From the NCBI GenBank assembly GCA_038380795.1, contig CM076259.1, forward strand, positions 29,928,977 to 29,992,976: 64,000 nt of DNA. The letters run 5' to 3'. The stretch comes from Pyrocephalus nanus (Eukaryota; Chordata; Aves; Passeriformes; Tyrannidae). Positions 35,001-48,273 of the stretch are shown in pieces. Position 1 is the stretch's first letter; each line of letters starts with the position of its first letter. A program made the translations under genes and the position numbers. The notes beneath the pieces were generated by a model. It was not told where the DNA came from. It searched no databases and worked only from the letters and a program-made list of their open reading frames with translations.

Positions 35001-38000
35001 GCTTGCATATACTTCCAAGAATGATGGATATCCTATCTCTGGAAATAGCAGAGCCACAAATGGGAACTATCCACAAGTGTGAAGTTAACTCAGTCTATTT
35101 GCAAAATAAAATAAAAATAAAATAAAATGCCCAAACCACAACACACCTTTATTCTTTGCTTCTGTAAAACTGCAGCAATAAATGGAAAATGGCAGTGAAG
35201 ACAGAGCTAATAGCATATAGATGATATGTGCAGGGAACACAAATACAAAGTCTCTGGTTTGGCTCCTATTTGTTTCTTGCTCTGTGATCTCGGTGAGAGT
35301 TCATTTTAACCACCCCTTTTTCTGTGCTGACACTTTCTTACCTCTTCTTCCTCACTGTTCATTCTGTATGTGTGCTGTCTTCTTCTGCTCCTTCTGAAAA
35401 TGTATGGATCCTCATCAGAAAAGACAACCAACCTTGAAATACCATCTTTTATGCTGCTGCCTGCCTCCATCAGTTGTCTGTTACCTTAACCCAACAAAAG
35501 ACCTTCTGTTGTGGTCGTTTGTGTGCTTAAAGCACCTACGGAGGTTCTTGAAAAACTGGGAGCTGAGGCTATCAGGGGCTGCAAGGGAGACACCCCAATG
35601 CCATGGACACTCAATGCCTTCAACAAGCTCAGCCTGCTTTCCCAAAAAGTACACAGAGCTCCCTGAATATACAATTTTAAGTATGTTTTATTTAGAATTA
35701 CTGTGTTGGGGTTTTTTTATGGTGTTCTCTCTTTCTATAGATTTTCTGATACTGTGGTGGCTGGAAAGGCTCTTGGTGTCAGCTCATGTTGGAAAATGTA
35801 CTATATATAAAATGTGATGTTGTTGACAAAACTTACAGATGACTGAAGCTCATCAACAGTAGCAAACAGCTGGTGCTAGTCAAAATGCAAATTAGTTTTC
35901 CATGTCAGGAAGGAAGGCACAAATAATCATCCCAAAAGGCAGCAATAAAGACCTACTTCTATCATTTAGGATCCTATACAGCTCCAGGACATAAATCCTC
36001 CTGAATTTATAGGAATGCCTTGCTGCAAACAACAGCTCAGCTATGATCTCTTTGGATTCAGGATTCCTTCCGCTGTTTCCCACAATGAGGATGAAGTTAA
36101 ATCAGTAAAACTGAGTCACAGAAGTCTACAGAGTGTGAATCTTTCATTTACTGGCTCAAGCGATCCTGTTCAATTTTCACTGGACTTTTTGGTTCAGATG
36201 CCATCAGAAGGCAGTGACAGACCCTAATTATAGACATCTGTGAGTAATGCATTTCACAGCTGTTGTGCTATAATGGGCAGAGAGAAGTTTGGGCAACGGC
36301 CAACATGTTCATGGAGTGCCGGATGCCGATTGCTGGGTCTCCGCTTGGTGCAGAGCCTGTGGGTTGCAGCTGCTCAGGACAGGAGGCAAGCAGCACTCCT
36401 GGGGCACCACATTCCACGGGATAGACCAGTGCTATCAGAAAGACCATCTGTACCTGAAACAAAAAGGTAGTTCTCATTCCCAAGGAAGGTTCATCCCACT
36501 GGGCCACAACAGCTACTGTCTCCAGAAGCTGAAGAATTGTGGACAGAAGAAATTGAGCCTGAAATAACAAGCCAGGAGGCAGACAGAAGAATAATGCAAA
36601 AAGAAAAGACCCCTGGAGGTTATCCCAGGGTACCTCCTCTCCCATCACCGTGATCAGACTGTAAACTCCATGAGGCAGGAATGACAGCTGGCATCATATA
36701 GGTGGAGATACTCTCTGGTAGGTCAGTGATGGTGCTGAGATACCTCCCTCTTCATTTGTTCTTGCAGATGTCACACTTCCAACATCTCCACCTCTCTAGG
36801 GACTCTGGAAGTGGGGAATAGGTCTGCAGGCTTAGAAATAGGTGCCAGCTATAAATAGTGTGATAACAACCTGCAAATAAGCTGAAGAGCCAGAGTGTAA
36901 TGGCAGAGGGGCTGTCACCATGTGTGGAAGATGTTGTTTTCCCTGACACTGGCAGTCCAGCAGCTGTGAACTATCCATGGAAAGCATCCAAGTTGCCATG
37001 TGTTCAGACAGGGAAGAATTCAAGCTCAGCTCCCATTCCTCACAGCCTCTGCTATTTCTAGCTCCCTTTCATGTGTGTGTGTTTTAAATAGATACAATCT
37101 TTAAATAGCCATGATTTCAGATGGTAGTTTTCAAATAAATCCAAGTGATGGACTGTGGTCTGACCAAGTGCCCTGGGGCAAGGTCTGGCCTCTTATCCTA
37201 GCCTTGGTCCTAGGATCCAAATGGATCAAAACCAAGACCCTCAGGATACAGCACCTGAATTATATGGTGCTGGCCTTTATGTGGCTAGGTTACAAAGTTC
37301 TTCCAAATTTCTGCCCAGGCAGACACAGCATCACCTGGCTGAAGCACAGCCCCATTCTTCAGGGCACCTGGAAAATTCTGGACAGCATGGTGCCTGGCTG
37401 GAGGCAGTGGACAAGGAACAATAAAGCAGTGCAGAACTTGCCTACTGGTTTCAAAAGCACATGATGGATTATAGTGCTTGGAGTGTTTTGCAGTTTGGAT
37501 GAGAATTGTCCAATCCTACAGCAGCTTTCACCTGGTTTTAATAGCCAGATACCATAAACCAGAAGTTCCTCTGGAGAAAACTCCTCTGCCAGCAAGAACC
37601 AATCTGTTTATAAGAGATCTGATCACATTTGTACACTTGAATTTAAACTGAGCTTGTTAAATGGACCAGGGCTGAGTCTGGTCTCAGTCAATTTCTGCAG
37701 TTATAAAACAGGGACAAGAGAGAACAAGGACCAACAGTTCCTTGTAAGCAAACCCACTTTTCTGACAGACTTTATCTGTGAGCCATGGGACCTGTCTACT
37801 TCTACCTGTGAGCATCTTTCAATGTTTTGGTCAGCCACTGAAAATACATTTGAAGCAAAAAGTCAAGTCATTCTCTTGTTAGCTTTTCTAAACAGGTCAT
37901 TGAGTGATACAGAAGCTGAATGAAAGGATGGATGCTGGTTTTAAGAGCTGCAAAATGTTGCAGCTGTTAAAAACATCTGCAGTTCTGCACACTAGGAGGA

Positions 38001-38748
38001 GGAGGATCCAGCTTTCTTGGCCAGAGCATGATGCTGACTGGTTTCAAAGTAAATGTTATTATGTGCAATGCTGTCCAACATGATGATGTGCTCAGCTCCT
38101 CGTGCACCAAGTACTCTGTGCACTGGCTGATGCATCTTCCTCCAATACAACCAGTATTGACAATTTCTAGACTGGAACAATATCCCTAAGCTCTGCAGGA
38201 GTAGCTGCTTGGCTTGGTTTGGCTTTGTCCCTGCAGGGCTGATTCAACTGTCTGGTTCTTCCAGACTTGGTGCAGAGCTGGGAACTCACCATAACGCAAG
38301 TCTCCCTGCTAGGGTGGGGCAAGCACATATTTTTTAGATGACAGCTGAGTAAACTCAGTCCTCTGGTAATTCATAAAACAGGGATAGTGCAAGAAGTCTT
38401 GAAGTTCTTGCCTTCTGGCAGAGATACTGGATAGCATTGTGCTGTGTAACTTTATACAGTAAACCACGCCTTGGCCCAGCTTTCCTGTGGGGATAGATTC
38501 TAAGGATGGCTAGCAGCCAGGAAAGGGCACTGGGGTTCAGCATCTTTTCCGCAGAAGGTCCATGACATCAGACATGTACCTGCCTAGCTGTAAATTAGTT
38601 CCCCTCCACAGGCAGAAACTTGGTTCTCCAGAGCACAAGGGCAAGTATGTGCCCAAGGGTACAGTCAGCTTGTACCTGTTACTCTGGCAGTGAAAAACAG
38701 GTGAAGGCAAGTTTGTCACTTCAGAAAATCAATCTTTTCTTATATTGT
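32088..38748. other. Long intergenic stretch without recognisable gene
   Basis: About 6.7 kb with no known repeat apart from (AAAAT)n at 35103-35128. It holds a perfect 11-bp hairpin at 33224-33253, reported below. Frames of up to 137 codons (32358-32771, 35404-35817) have no recognisable domain and no supporting context. Confidence 0.5.
35103..35128. repeat. (AAAAT)n microsatellite
   Basis: Five AAAAT/AAAAAT units in 26 bp. Confidence 0.9.
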
Positions 38749-38826
38749 CAGAATCACAGAATATTAGAAGGGATCCACAAGGATCATCAAGTTCCATCAG
38801 TCCCCCCTGTTCTTCACAAAACCACT
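38749..38826 (-). repeat. CR1 3' tail
   Basis: The plus strand reads CAGAATCACAGAATATTAGA, AGGGATCCACAAGGATCATC, AAGTTCCATCAGTCCCCCCT. This is the reverse complement of the CR1 subfamily tail that carries GATCCTTGTGGGTCC in its sense strand. Confidence 0.8.
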
Positions 38827-39957
38827 ACTTAGAGAAATCAGAAGTTTCCTTCACTTCTGCTAAAAGAATATCTTGTTTTTAATCACTGTTTCCTAAAAAT
38901 GAGCAGATGTGGGAAACTGTTAATACCACCCTGTTCCAGGATGGACACTGCCATGTGCTCAGCTTGAAGTGGAAATGAAGACCATAAACAACCATATCCC
39001 ACATTATAAGGCCATCCTTTTCCCTGGCCAGTATAAGTAGGATGACTTAAGCCTCTGTGCCCAGTACTTGCAAGCCAAATGGATTGTTTCCATCGCACAG
39101 TCTTGGTTTCACCACATAGGATGATTGCAATGTACCGCATCCCACTGCCCAAGCAAATTTCATTGCTGTTATTGACTCTCTTCTCAAACAGTTTTGCCAC
39201 CTCAGTCCTGCTCCTGTAGTGAACACACTGGAGCCTGCAATGACCACGGGCCAGAACATACTATTGTCTCTTCAAGAGAGCAGAGTGCCTCTAGCAAAGG
39301 CTGAACTCATCTTGTTACACATTTGCAAAGTAGGATTCAAGAGGAGTCCTCTTCATAGAGGAAGAAGAATTTAGATTTATCCTGGATATAGAGGGTTTAT
39401 CAGACTAGTCTGGCTAATGCACATGAGATTTCCATAGGCGTTGGCTCACAAGGGAATAATGGGCCATGATTCATTCTCAGCACTTTCCACTGATCAGCCC
39501 AAACTTTCTACAACACTGAAATGCTTCACACAGACTGATTTCAGTGCAAATCTGAAGATGAGGCTTACCAGCTGACCTCACAGTAGACCCCCACATCTCC
39601 TTAGGGCTTATTAGCTCAGGAACAGGACCAGCGCACACAAGACCTTTTCTGCCTGACATTTGCCTTCAGCCACAACACTCTCAAGTGGGCAGGAAGGTCT
39701 CACTCCTGAGGCTGAAGGGGTTAGCAGCTCAGCAGAAGGACTGGGTGGCCTAAAGACATAAAGGTGATTTATGGCCTGCCTTCTGAGTCATGTCCTCAGC
39801 TGACCATGTTCTGCCCATGTAACTTTCATGCAGCCTCAAGCAGACCTGCTCAGACCATCATCTCAACACAGACTGCAGTTCTGGAGTCACCACAGATGCA
39901 CTCTCCTCATCTCAGATTACCAGTGCCTGGATGAGCATGCAGATCTGGTGCTTAGGG
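38827..39957. other. Intergenic stretch, no gene recognised
   Basis: A minus-strand frame of 105 codons (38883-39200) overlaps a second of 70 codons in another frame (39047-39259). Neither matches a family I know. No repeat was identified. Confidence 0.45.
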
Positions 39958-40045
39958 ACATGGAATAGCGGTGGACCTGGCAGTTAATGGTTGGACTCAA
40001 AGGTCTTCTATGTCTTTTCCAACCTCAATGATTCTATGATTCTAC
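39958..40045 (+). repeat. CR1 3' tail, 88 bp
   Basis: GGTTGGACTCAAAGGTCTTC, TTTTCCAACCTCAATGATTC and the terminal TATGATTCTA identify it. The terminus is well preserved. Confidence 0.9.
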
Positions 40046-40071
40046 GTTGGCAGGCTACAGCAGCTTTTGGG

Positions 40072-40111
40072 CAGCCCTGACCCAAAACCTACAGCCCTGA
40101 CCAAAAACCCA
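40072..40111 (+). repeat. Tandem duplication of a 20-bp unit
   Basis: CAGCCCTGACCCAAAACCTA is followed at once by a second copy with two changes. It lies 26 bp after a CR1 terminus. Confidence 0.85.
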
Positions 40112-43100
40112 CAGTGCTGTGCCATAATATGAGAGAAAAATATCAGGACATGATCCATCTGTAGAGCCCAAGTTCTGCTCTGATCTGGTCCTTCTTGTTT
40201 TCAGAGCACTCTGCATGGGCAGAATGACTTCATCCCTGTTTCTACACACCACGAAGATACACCCAGAGTCACTAAACAAGGTCTAATTGAGGAGAGGAAG
40301 GCAGAAGTTTTCTTTCTGGTATCCTTTCATCTTTTCATGCTCTGGTTTCTTTTCAGTCAAAGGGGGAATGAATCATCCTTCTATCTTCCACTGGAGAACT
40401 GCAAGGGATTCATAAGGCAGCATGTGTAGGATATGTCAAAGCTTTCAGCAGAAAATCCTCTCCCACAGATCCCATAGAGCTGCACCCCCTGCTCTGCAGA
40501 CACATGAAGGGGAGCTGCTTTGCTCTGCAGAAACAGAGATATCAGGTGAGGTGGCATTGGATATCCTTATCCTGAGCTAGCTCAGTCAGCTTTTCCCGGA
40601 GGAGAACACGAGCTCCACTCAGTTAAATAAGTCCTGCTACCTTATGCTTCAGAGATTACAAAGCCCCCACCACCACACTCCTCCCTCCTCAGATCCTGTG
40701 TTGCTGGGGGCCCCTACAGTGTTTCATTAGGTTTCCTTTATTAAGGCTTCATGTACAATGAGGGACTTTGTGGTGAAGTGACAGAGGGCAGCCAGTTTGT
40801 GTGGGACTCTGTCTCAGGTTTTGTAAGAGCTGGTATTGTGAAAGCATTTGACATGCCCACCAACACAAATATAAAGACAATTTAATGACTTACTACTTTT
40901 AATTGGGCATGTAGAGAGGGAAAATAAAGAAGAAAGTGCCTGGATGAACTGCTGCCAGAAGACTCAGGTGGGAATTTATTGTAGCTGCTCCCAACTTTCT
41001 GCCAATTGCCCATAGCAATGTACTGCGTAAGAAAACAGCCCCCACCACAGTGGTGTTTAAAGGTCCAGAGATGAAGGCAGAAGAGTGGTTGAATGAGTTA
41101 AAGTGGAATAACATCTCCAAGTGGGCTTAAATCCACACAAGAAGCTTTTAGGGAAATTCTGTAGCACATGAGAGCAGGTCATGGAGGAGCAGTGATTTTG
41201 TTGCTTGGTCTGCAAAAAGTATTAAGCAACTGCCAGTAAAATGTAAGTCTTTTCCAACTGTACAAAGCTGGGCAGCACAAAACCACTACTGATTTTGGAA
41301 ACTCTAGAGGAGCCAACAGTTGTAAATTCAGCTCTTGACTTTGGCTATGCCCTTTCTGTAGTGGAAATTTACTGCTCAAGATGGGAAATGTGGGTTATAA
41401 TTTGGAAAAAACATTTTGATGCTCAGAATTCCCTTTTCCAGCCCTAAAACCTGTAGTCCTGCAGGTCTCAAAGCACCGTGGTGGCCTCCCAGAGGCAAAG
41501 CAGCAGGCAGAGCAGAATTGTCTCATAACATGCAAAAAACAGCACAGCCTTATTCCAAGGTAGCTCTGCTGATTTTCATGGGATAGCAGGTCGTGGTATA
41601 TGGAGATTCCCAGGAAAACAAACTTGTCTCTCTGTGGTTGATAGGTGTGAAATGATATTTACTTGCCTAAAAAGAAAGTATTCATTGTTTTGGATGAGGC
41701 AAAGGAAAAAACAAACAAACAAACAAACAAACATGTGACTTTAAACCTAGGAAGGGAAAAACCTTTAAAACAATCTTCTTGGGAGGTCCTGATGAAACAG
41801 GGCTGTCAGAGACGGCAGCCCGTTGCCCTTCTGCTTTGAAACCCAGCTAATTAGCTCCTAAGTATGGTGCTTCAGATCTGAACAGGGCATGAAGCTGCTG
41901 AGTTTGATATTTCCACTCCTGTCAGCCCATGCATTAAAAAAGAAATGAGTGAGGGAGCAGCGGGCTTAATGAGGCACCCTGGGGCAATTTGGCAGAGCCG
42001 GAAAGAGACTGCCTTGATGGCAAAGTCCTCCTCACATGGCTTCCTGATGTGAGCCTGGGGTACAGAGTGGTGCTAAAGGAAGAGTAATTCCTCCTCCCAA
42101 GGCCCCTGCAGGGATTCACAAAGGCTGGGACCAGAAAGCAACACCAGTAAGGAGGGGAAACTGCTCTGGAGGAGCACAGCTGCAGAGCCAGGACACTGTC
42201 TTGTAGCAGCAGCCTCTTCCTGGCATCCCAGGTCTTTGAGCTGCAAGAAGATGCGATGTCATGGTCTTCTGGGGAGGCAAAGTCATACATAGATGTTGTT
42301 TCTTGTGCTAGGCTTGGGATACCATCAACTCCATTTGGAGGCCCTTCTCTGAAGATACTTGGATGTGTTAAGAGCCCTGGAGCAGACCCCTGGACCAAGC
42401 CACAAACTGTGTTGAAAAGTGCCTGAAACCAGGAAAAGACCTACATTGAGAGGTGTCAATACCCTTAGCAGGCTGTCTCCTGTAAGGCTGGCAGGGCACA
42501 GATACAACTGAATGAACTCTAGGCAACACAAAGATTAATGCAACATCCCCCCTCCAGGTGCAGGACATCTACCCACAGAGAGAGAAGTGGGAGAGTGAGT
42601 TTTTCTAAGATACAAATGAGAACCAGACTAGAAATCAGGCACCTAAATCCTATTTGAAGTTCAATTTCCCCCAGAACAGAGTTTATCACATCTGAAATAG
42701 AGTTGCTCTTCATAAAGACTATTGCAATGGCATCACTGAACCTCAGAGGTTGTTATTCAAGCTCAGATGATGGTTTAGCAGTTGCCAAATGCAATTTGTT
42801 CAGATAGGGTCCCAGAACTTATACAGAGGTTCTCCAGACGTTTCGCCACTAAAGTGGTGTTGCTGCAGCAACACATACCAGTTTCCTAACTGTCTCAGGA
42901 AGCTATTGCTGTCTTTAATCACTCAGGTTTTGAGTGCTGCACTGTCCTGTAGTCCACTGAGGGCTTCAACCCCTTCCTAGAATGCAGGAGAGCCCAGGAG
43001 AGCTCCACACTGCTGTGTAGACACACTGCCTGTATCCAAGGCAGGCGTAGGGAAGCATTCATAAGTGTGTCCAAACTGGAGTACAATTCAAACCGGGGCA

Positions 43101-43870
43101 GCGTTACAGGTGACATCATCCTTGATCTCTTATGTGTGACATCTTTTACAGGGCTGTTCCCTATTTCACACACTCCCTAATATTTTGCAAGGGACCATGC
43201 TGCCAGGCAGAGGAGAAATGTCCCCTTTGGGACCATGTCTCACACTTGCAAACCACAGACTGTCCTTTTTGCCCCTTAGCCCTGGAGTAAGATAAAATGG
43301 GAAGAGAAGAAGATGTTAATTGTGGCAGTCCCTACAGCAGGATCCATCAAGGAGTGATTTTCACTTCAATGCCTCACTGGAGAAATCTCAGATGAAAGAA
43401 ACGGCTTAGCCAAAAGAAACCGGAAGACAGTATTATTCAGGTAATCTAACGTTATGCTTCAGAGAGCTCAAGAAGTTTACGTGGGAGGGTGAGAAAGCCA
43501 TTTTTCACACGGTTGAAGATATTGCACAGCTCATCGGCTGCATCCTGGGAAGAGTCTCATCTTCCCAGTGAGCAGTTGCTATCTGAGAAGACAGGATTAA
43601 CTGGAACAATGCTCTGACTGGACCACTGGACTGTAAGAATTGGCTTTGTCTGAGTACCCATTCTCTTCCCTTGCCTTCCCCTTGAAAACACACATCAAGC
43701 CAGATCACCGCTCTCTGTCGCACCAAACTGAGAGGTGTGTTGCTCTTGCATTAAAAGTTAGGGCACATGCAAACAGATGTCTGAAGTGCTGGATTTTGCT
43801 TTGTCCGGGTGCTTGCACTGCTGTGAAAAAGTCACGACACTTCCCACAGCTACTGAGCTAGATAACAGAC
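40112..43870. other. Intergenic stretch, no gene recognised
   Basis: It contains an (AAAC)n microsatellite (41707-41732). A 154-codon minus-strand frame (41934-42398) is GC-richer than its surroundings but lacks any motif I recognise. No known interspersed repeat is visible. Confidence 0.45.
41707..41732. repeat. (AAAC)n microsatellite, about 6 units
   Basis: Uninterrupted ACAA/AAAC tetranucleotide repeat. Confidence 0.92.
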
Positions 43871-43947
43871 AGAATCACAGAACAGTTTAGCTTGGAAGGG
43901 ATCTTAAATATCGTCTAGTGCCAACCTCACTGCCGTGGACAGGAACG
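43871..43947 (-). repeat. CR1 3' tail
   Basis: The plus strand reads AGAATCACAGAACAGTTTAG, CTTGGAAGGGATCTTAAATA and GCCGTGGACAGGAACG. It is a short reverse-complement CR1 terminus. Confidence 0.85.
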
Positions 43948-46900
43948 CAGCTCAAAAAGCAATGAATGACACCCATGGTGTTAGTACTTCAGGACAAACT
44001 CAGTCTGCCATGGTGGGGGGCAGGCTTTTTACTAACAAAAAAACTATGCTTCAGATTTCACAGTGCTTCTGGTGCAGTCATATTCCTTTGGTCAGTAATG
44101 GTCTTTCACTGCTCTGCTTTGGCTTTTGCTGTGGAGCAGCTCCTAGGCATCAGGCCAGGAAAACATTTAAACATATTCCTAAGATCCCTTGATTTCAATC
44201 CTATACAATGAGTTTGCATTTTCCTTTAAGCTGTTTTCTCTGCTATAAATTCTACCTTAAAAACAATTTCAGGGTCTCCTATCCACCTCCCTTATCTATT
44301 GTTTAGCATGTCCTGCCCACCTCCCATCTTGCTCCTTTTAGAAGCAATATTCTGTGTATGCAGTACTGGTGTACAATAAATATTGCCTAAAAGACTTCAA
44401 GGCTGAGCTTAAGCAAGATTTATAGGGGGGGAACATAACTTTTCTTAAGCTAAATGCTTTAGCTTGAATAAAGCAGGATTTCCCAGGCACATCAATCATT
44501 TGACTTGATGGATGCAAACCCAGTCACCAGCACCACATTGCAATGACAGTGAAACACTGACCTACCCCAGGGCACGTAAACAAGAAAGATATGGAGCAGC
44601 ACATGTAATAGTCACAGATTTTAAGTGCCAGGTAGATCAGAGACAGGCAATCTTCAGTTTACAAGTACTTTCAGTATGATTCGGATCTCACTGCCCTCTC
44701 AGTACTCTCTATTCCCATATTTCTCAATGCAGCCCTGGTATAAAAGAAGCCACTCACACAGCATGGAAGAAGCCCTGACCCCAGGCTCTCGTCTGGGTAG
44801 GTTGTTTTATAAAGTCATTCTATGCTGAAACTACATTGGGAATATGTGAGAAAGAAAAGGAAGGGTGGAATTGTCTACAGCTCCTGCTACAAACTGAGAC
44901 TGTATGTCCAGCGCACCCAAGAAAATGTCAGAAATTGTATTCACATTGCCCAGAAAAAGAAGGAACTTTTGTAAAGAGGAGGAGGAAGGAGGAAGGGCTG
45001 GTGGACCCAGGGCATCTTCCACATTGCTTGCAGAAACTCATCCTGAGGTCTGGCTGAGAACACAGGAAGGAACAGGAGGAATTACAGCCCAGGAGTACTG
45101 TTATAGACCAGGGTTTTATGTTTTTCCAAAACTAAGCAGTAGGCTAAAATACTGAATCTTCAAGGCAAGGCTATTGCATGTTCCTGTTCCAGAAATCCCG
45201 CATCTGATCTGTTCTCCTAGTAAAGATGTGGAGCTTCAGTGATTTCCTTTGCTCTATTAGACCTGGCCTGTGGTCCTGGCCTGTGGTGGGACAAGTCCTG
45301 ACTTCACAGGACTTGTCATTTGGCTTAAACAGTTGAAAACTTCTCTTTCTATCAATCTGTTTATGGATAACATACGAATATCCAAAATATCTCCTAAACC
45401 TTGTTACCCCCACAGCCACTGGTCCCAACGTAACCCTATCCAAGCAGGCTGCCTCCCACAACAACCAAGTGTCAGGGGCATCTCTGCCTGCTTTTGCTCT
45501 CTGCACTGTTTTTCCACATGCTTTTGCAGGATGGGCACATCTTGGACACCAGACTCCATCCAGGAATGGATTAGCAGCAATTAAGCAGTGCTCATTGCCT
45601 CAGTCCTAACCGGACCTCCCCTGAACTGAACGGGAGCCACACTGGATCTTGCCTCTTTCCATTTCTGGGGCTAATTATTACCAGCTAAACAGCACTAGGC
45701 TTTCCCTTTTTCTTTTTGCCATGCTTGTTAGCATTGTTTCTTCCAGCAGCTTTTCATCTCAATGGAGGCAATTGTGCCTGCCTGACATTTTAATTCTTTC
45801 CAGCTGCATCTGAACAAAATGACACAAATTAAGTGGAAGGGCTTGAGGAAGAGGGGGAAGGAAGCTCCCAGTCCCCACAGTCTGTCCTTGTCCTACAGCA
45901 AGGGTTTTGTGCTCAGTACAGCAGATGCTCAGAAGGTGCCATGGTGAGAGGTTTTGATGCCACATTGACACTACCAGTCCAGTCCCAGGGATGCTGTGTT
46001 GCATCAGCATCTCTCTTGACCTGTTTCTCTGAGAATCATGGTGGGGAAACTTAGAGGTGAAAGATTTTCAAGGTCTCTGAACAGACCAGTGGCACACACA
46101 TTTGCCTTTACTTAGAGGAAGATACCTTGATTTAGGGACCCCTTAACTGAGGTGAGATTGAGTGAGCTTCTGCCCATTCTATGAAAGGTCTGCAGCTGAA
46201 CTATGCTGGTTCAAGAGAGGTTTAAGAGAACAGACTGGCAAGTTGCAAATTTCTTTAACAATACATAAAAATCTCAGCCATGAACAAAGACCTCTCTGGG
46301 TAAGATACTACAGAATGGAAAGTCTGCCTATGCCCCTTAATGTATTAAGGAGACCAAAGAGAAGCATTAAAATGAGTGTACTTTAATATTGCTCTCGCAG
46401 GTCTTAGGATGCCCATGCAGCTCTTTTCAGAATCTAAGCCCTCTAGCCTAAGCTAGGATAAAAAGAGTTGTCACGAGACAACTTAAATGCAAAAAGTCTC
46501 TAGCAGCTAGTATGAACCACAGGGAACAGGATCAGACTGGCTCAGTAAACCACAGGGCAACACAATTAGATTGATGCTGTATTAAGCCTGCTGTGAAACC
46601 AGAAGAAGAAACTGGAGACGTTTGCTTGCCACATTTGTGTTACTAAAGCCTCATATTTGGTGTTTCAGTGGTTCCTCATTCTAGCACCAGGCTCATGGCC
46701 TCACCTCAGCTACTAATTTCCAGGCAATAGAAGCCTTGCCTCCTTGCTTCCTGTATCACATCTAACCTTTTTTTTCATTTAGTCAAATTCTTTTGACTCA
46801 GCTACTATCTTTGTGGACACTTTGACAGATTTTCCAGGGTCCTGCCTACTACTCCTATTCCCTGATTTCTGTTCACATCAAGCCCAGCTCCTGCCTGAGG

Positions 46901-47420
46901 ACAAAGAGTTTGTGCTGTGGTCTGAAGGTGCAGCCATGGCCGTCACCAGAACTAGCCTGAGGCTACCTGGCTCCGGCACTGGTAGCACTGTAACCACATC
47001 AGCTGCATGGTACAGTGTCCACAACAGCTTCCCATTCTGGCACACAACAAGAGATAGGGGCTGATGCAGGAGGTGTAAAGAACTAGAGATCAGGGGAATG
47101 CAAGGGCCCACAGAGAAATCTGATGCAGGAGACGAAGAAAGTAGCTGGAAAAGAAGTGGCAGACGCAAACACAGTCCCCAGGGAGCTCTTTGTCATTACC
47201 CGAAATGCCTGTGATTTCTCTGCCCTGGCTTCCAAAACAGTAACACCATTGAGTCTGGAGAGCCTATCCCAACATTTGATACCAGAACTAAGTGCCTACA
47301 TGGGGAACTGAACTGCTCAATATCATGTTACGGCTTGGGTCATCTCGGAGACACTCATGAAAGGTGATTGGGAGTGTCAAATCAGTTTCTGGAGGCATCT
47401 ATAGCTCTCAATTAACTAAA
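43948..47420. other. Intergenic stretch, no gene recognised
   Basis: All open frames are under 112 codons and show no domain. A 13-bp unit (TGGCCTGTGGTCC) is doubled near 45265-45291 with slight change. No repeat family was recognised. Confidence 0.45.
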
Positions 47421-47575
47421 GAATCATAGAATCAGAAGAATTTACTTTGGAAAAGACCTCTGAGCTCACAAAGTAGAACCATTAATCTAACACTGCCAAG
47501 CCTACCACTAAACCATGTCCCTAAGCACCACATTTACACTACTTTTAAGTATTTCCAGGAAGAGTCAAGCACCTT
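47421..47575 (-). repeat. CR1 3' fragment (Y-like subfamily)
   Basis: The plus strand has AAGAATCATAGAATCAGAAG, TTTGGAAAAGACCTCTGAGC, ACTGCCAAGCCTACCACTAA, CCATGTCCCTAAGCACCACA and GTATTTCCAGG. This is the reverse complement of a CR1 tail that differs from the ACTAGATGATCTTT type. Confidence 0.88.
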
Positions 47576-48240
47576 TGAGATTACAACCCACATGCCTCAG
47601 GAATTTGAGCTGCTTTTAGTGGCAGAAGAAATAGCCCAGGGAAGACCATGCCAGTGAAGGAGAAGTGCAGATATGTTTTCCAAAAAGTCTCAGAGCTAAA
47701 TTTTTCAGCTTCATATACTAATGTGAACAGCAGACTCCTGCTTACAAAAAAAACCACACCTCTGTGCTTTTCTTCCCCAAAGGCCAAGATGTTCAAGGCC
47801 TATTTTTCTAGCTGATAAGAGCTTCTTTCAGATAGTGGAGCTGGCTCTAACACCAAGAACAAAATGTGATCCTGGCAGGTTGTCAAAGCACCCATCCTAA
47901 CACCTGAGGAAATGTCATTGGGACGTGCTCAACTGAGAAATGAGGAGCAAAAGCAGGGAAGACTTGCTGTTTTCAGCTTTTGCCACAATTTGCTTTTTCT
48001 TTAAAGATATATTTGAACAGTTCTCAGCAGGAGTTATGGATGCTTCCAGGATTTTAATCCATGCAGATCTAAAATATTTGCAATCAAAATTGAGCTCCAG
48101 GGCATTTGTTTATTTATTGCAATAGTCTACATCTCTGTAGATCCCCATGACTCCAACTTTGAGAGAAAGAGGCACAAAAAGGAGCAGAGGGTGACAGAGA
48201 TAACAAGCATTTCCTGATTTATAAAGGGCTGTTTGTTTGT

Positions 48241-48242
<2 letters not shown>

Positions 48243-48270
<28 letters not shown>
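48243..48270. repeat. Poly(T) tract, 28 bp
   Basis: Uninterrupted T run. No retroposed sequence can be recognised on its right-hand side that would make it a minus-strand tail. Confidence 0.95.

Positions 48271-48273
<3 letters not shown>

Noticed and set aside
41934..42398. 154-codon minus-strand open frame
   Set aside because: It lacks any motif, its composition follows local GC content, and there is no neighbouring exon to join.
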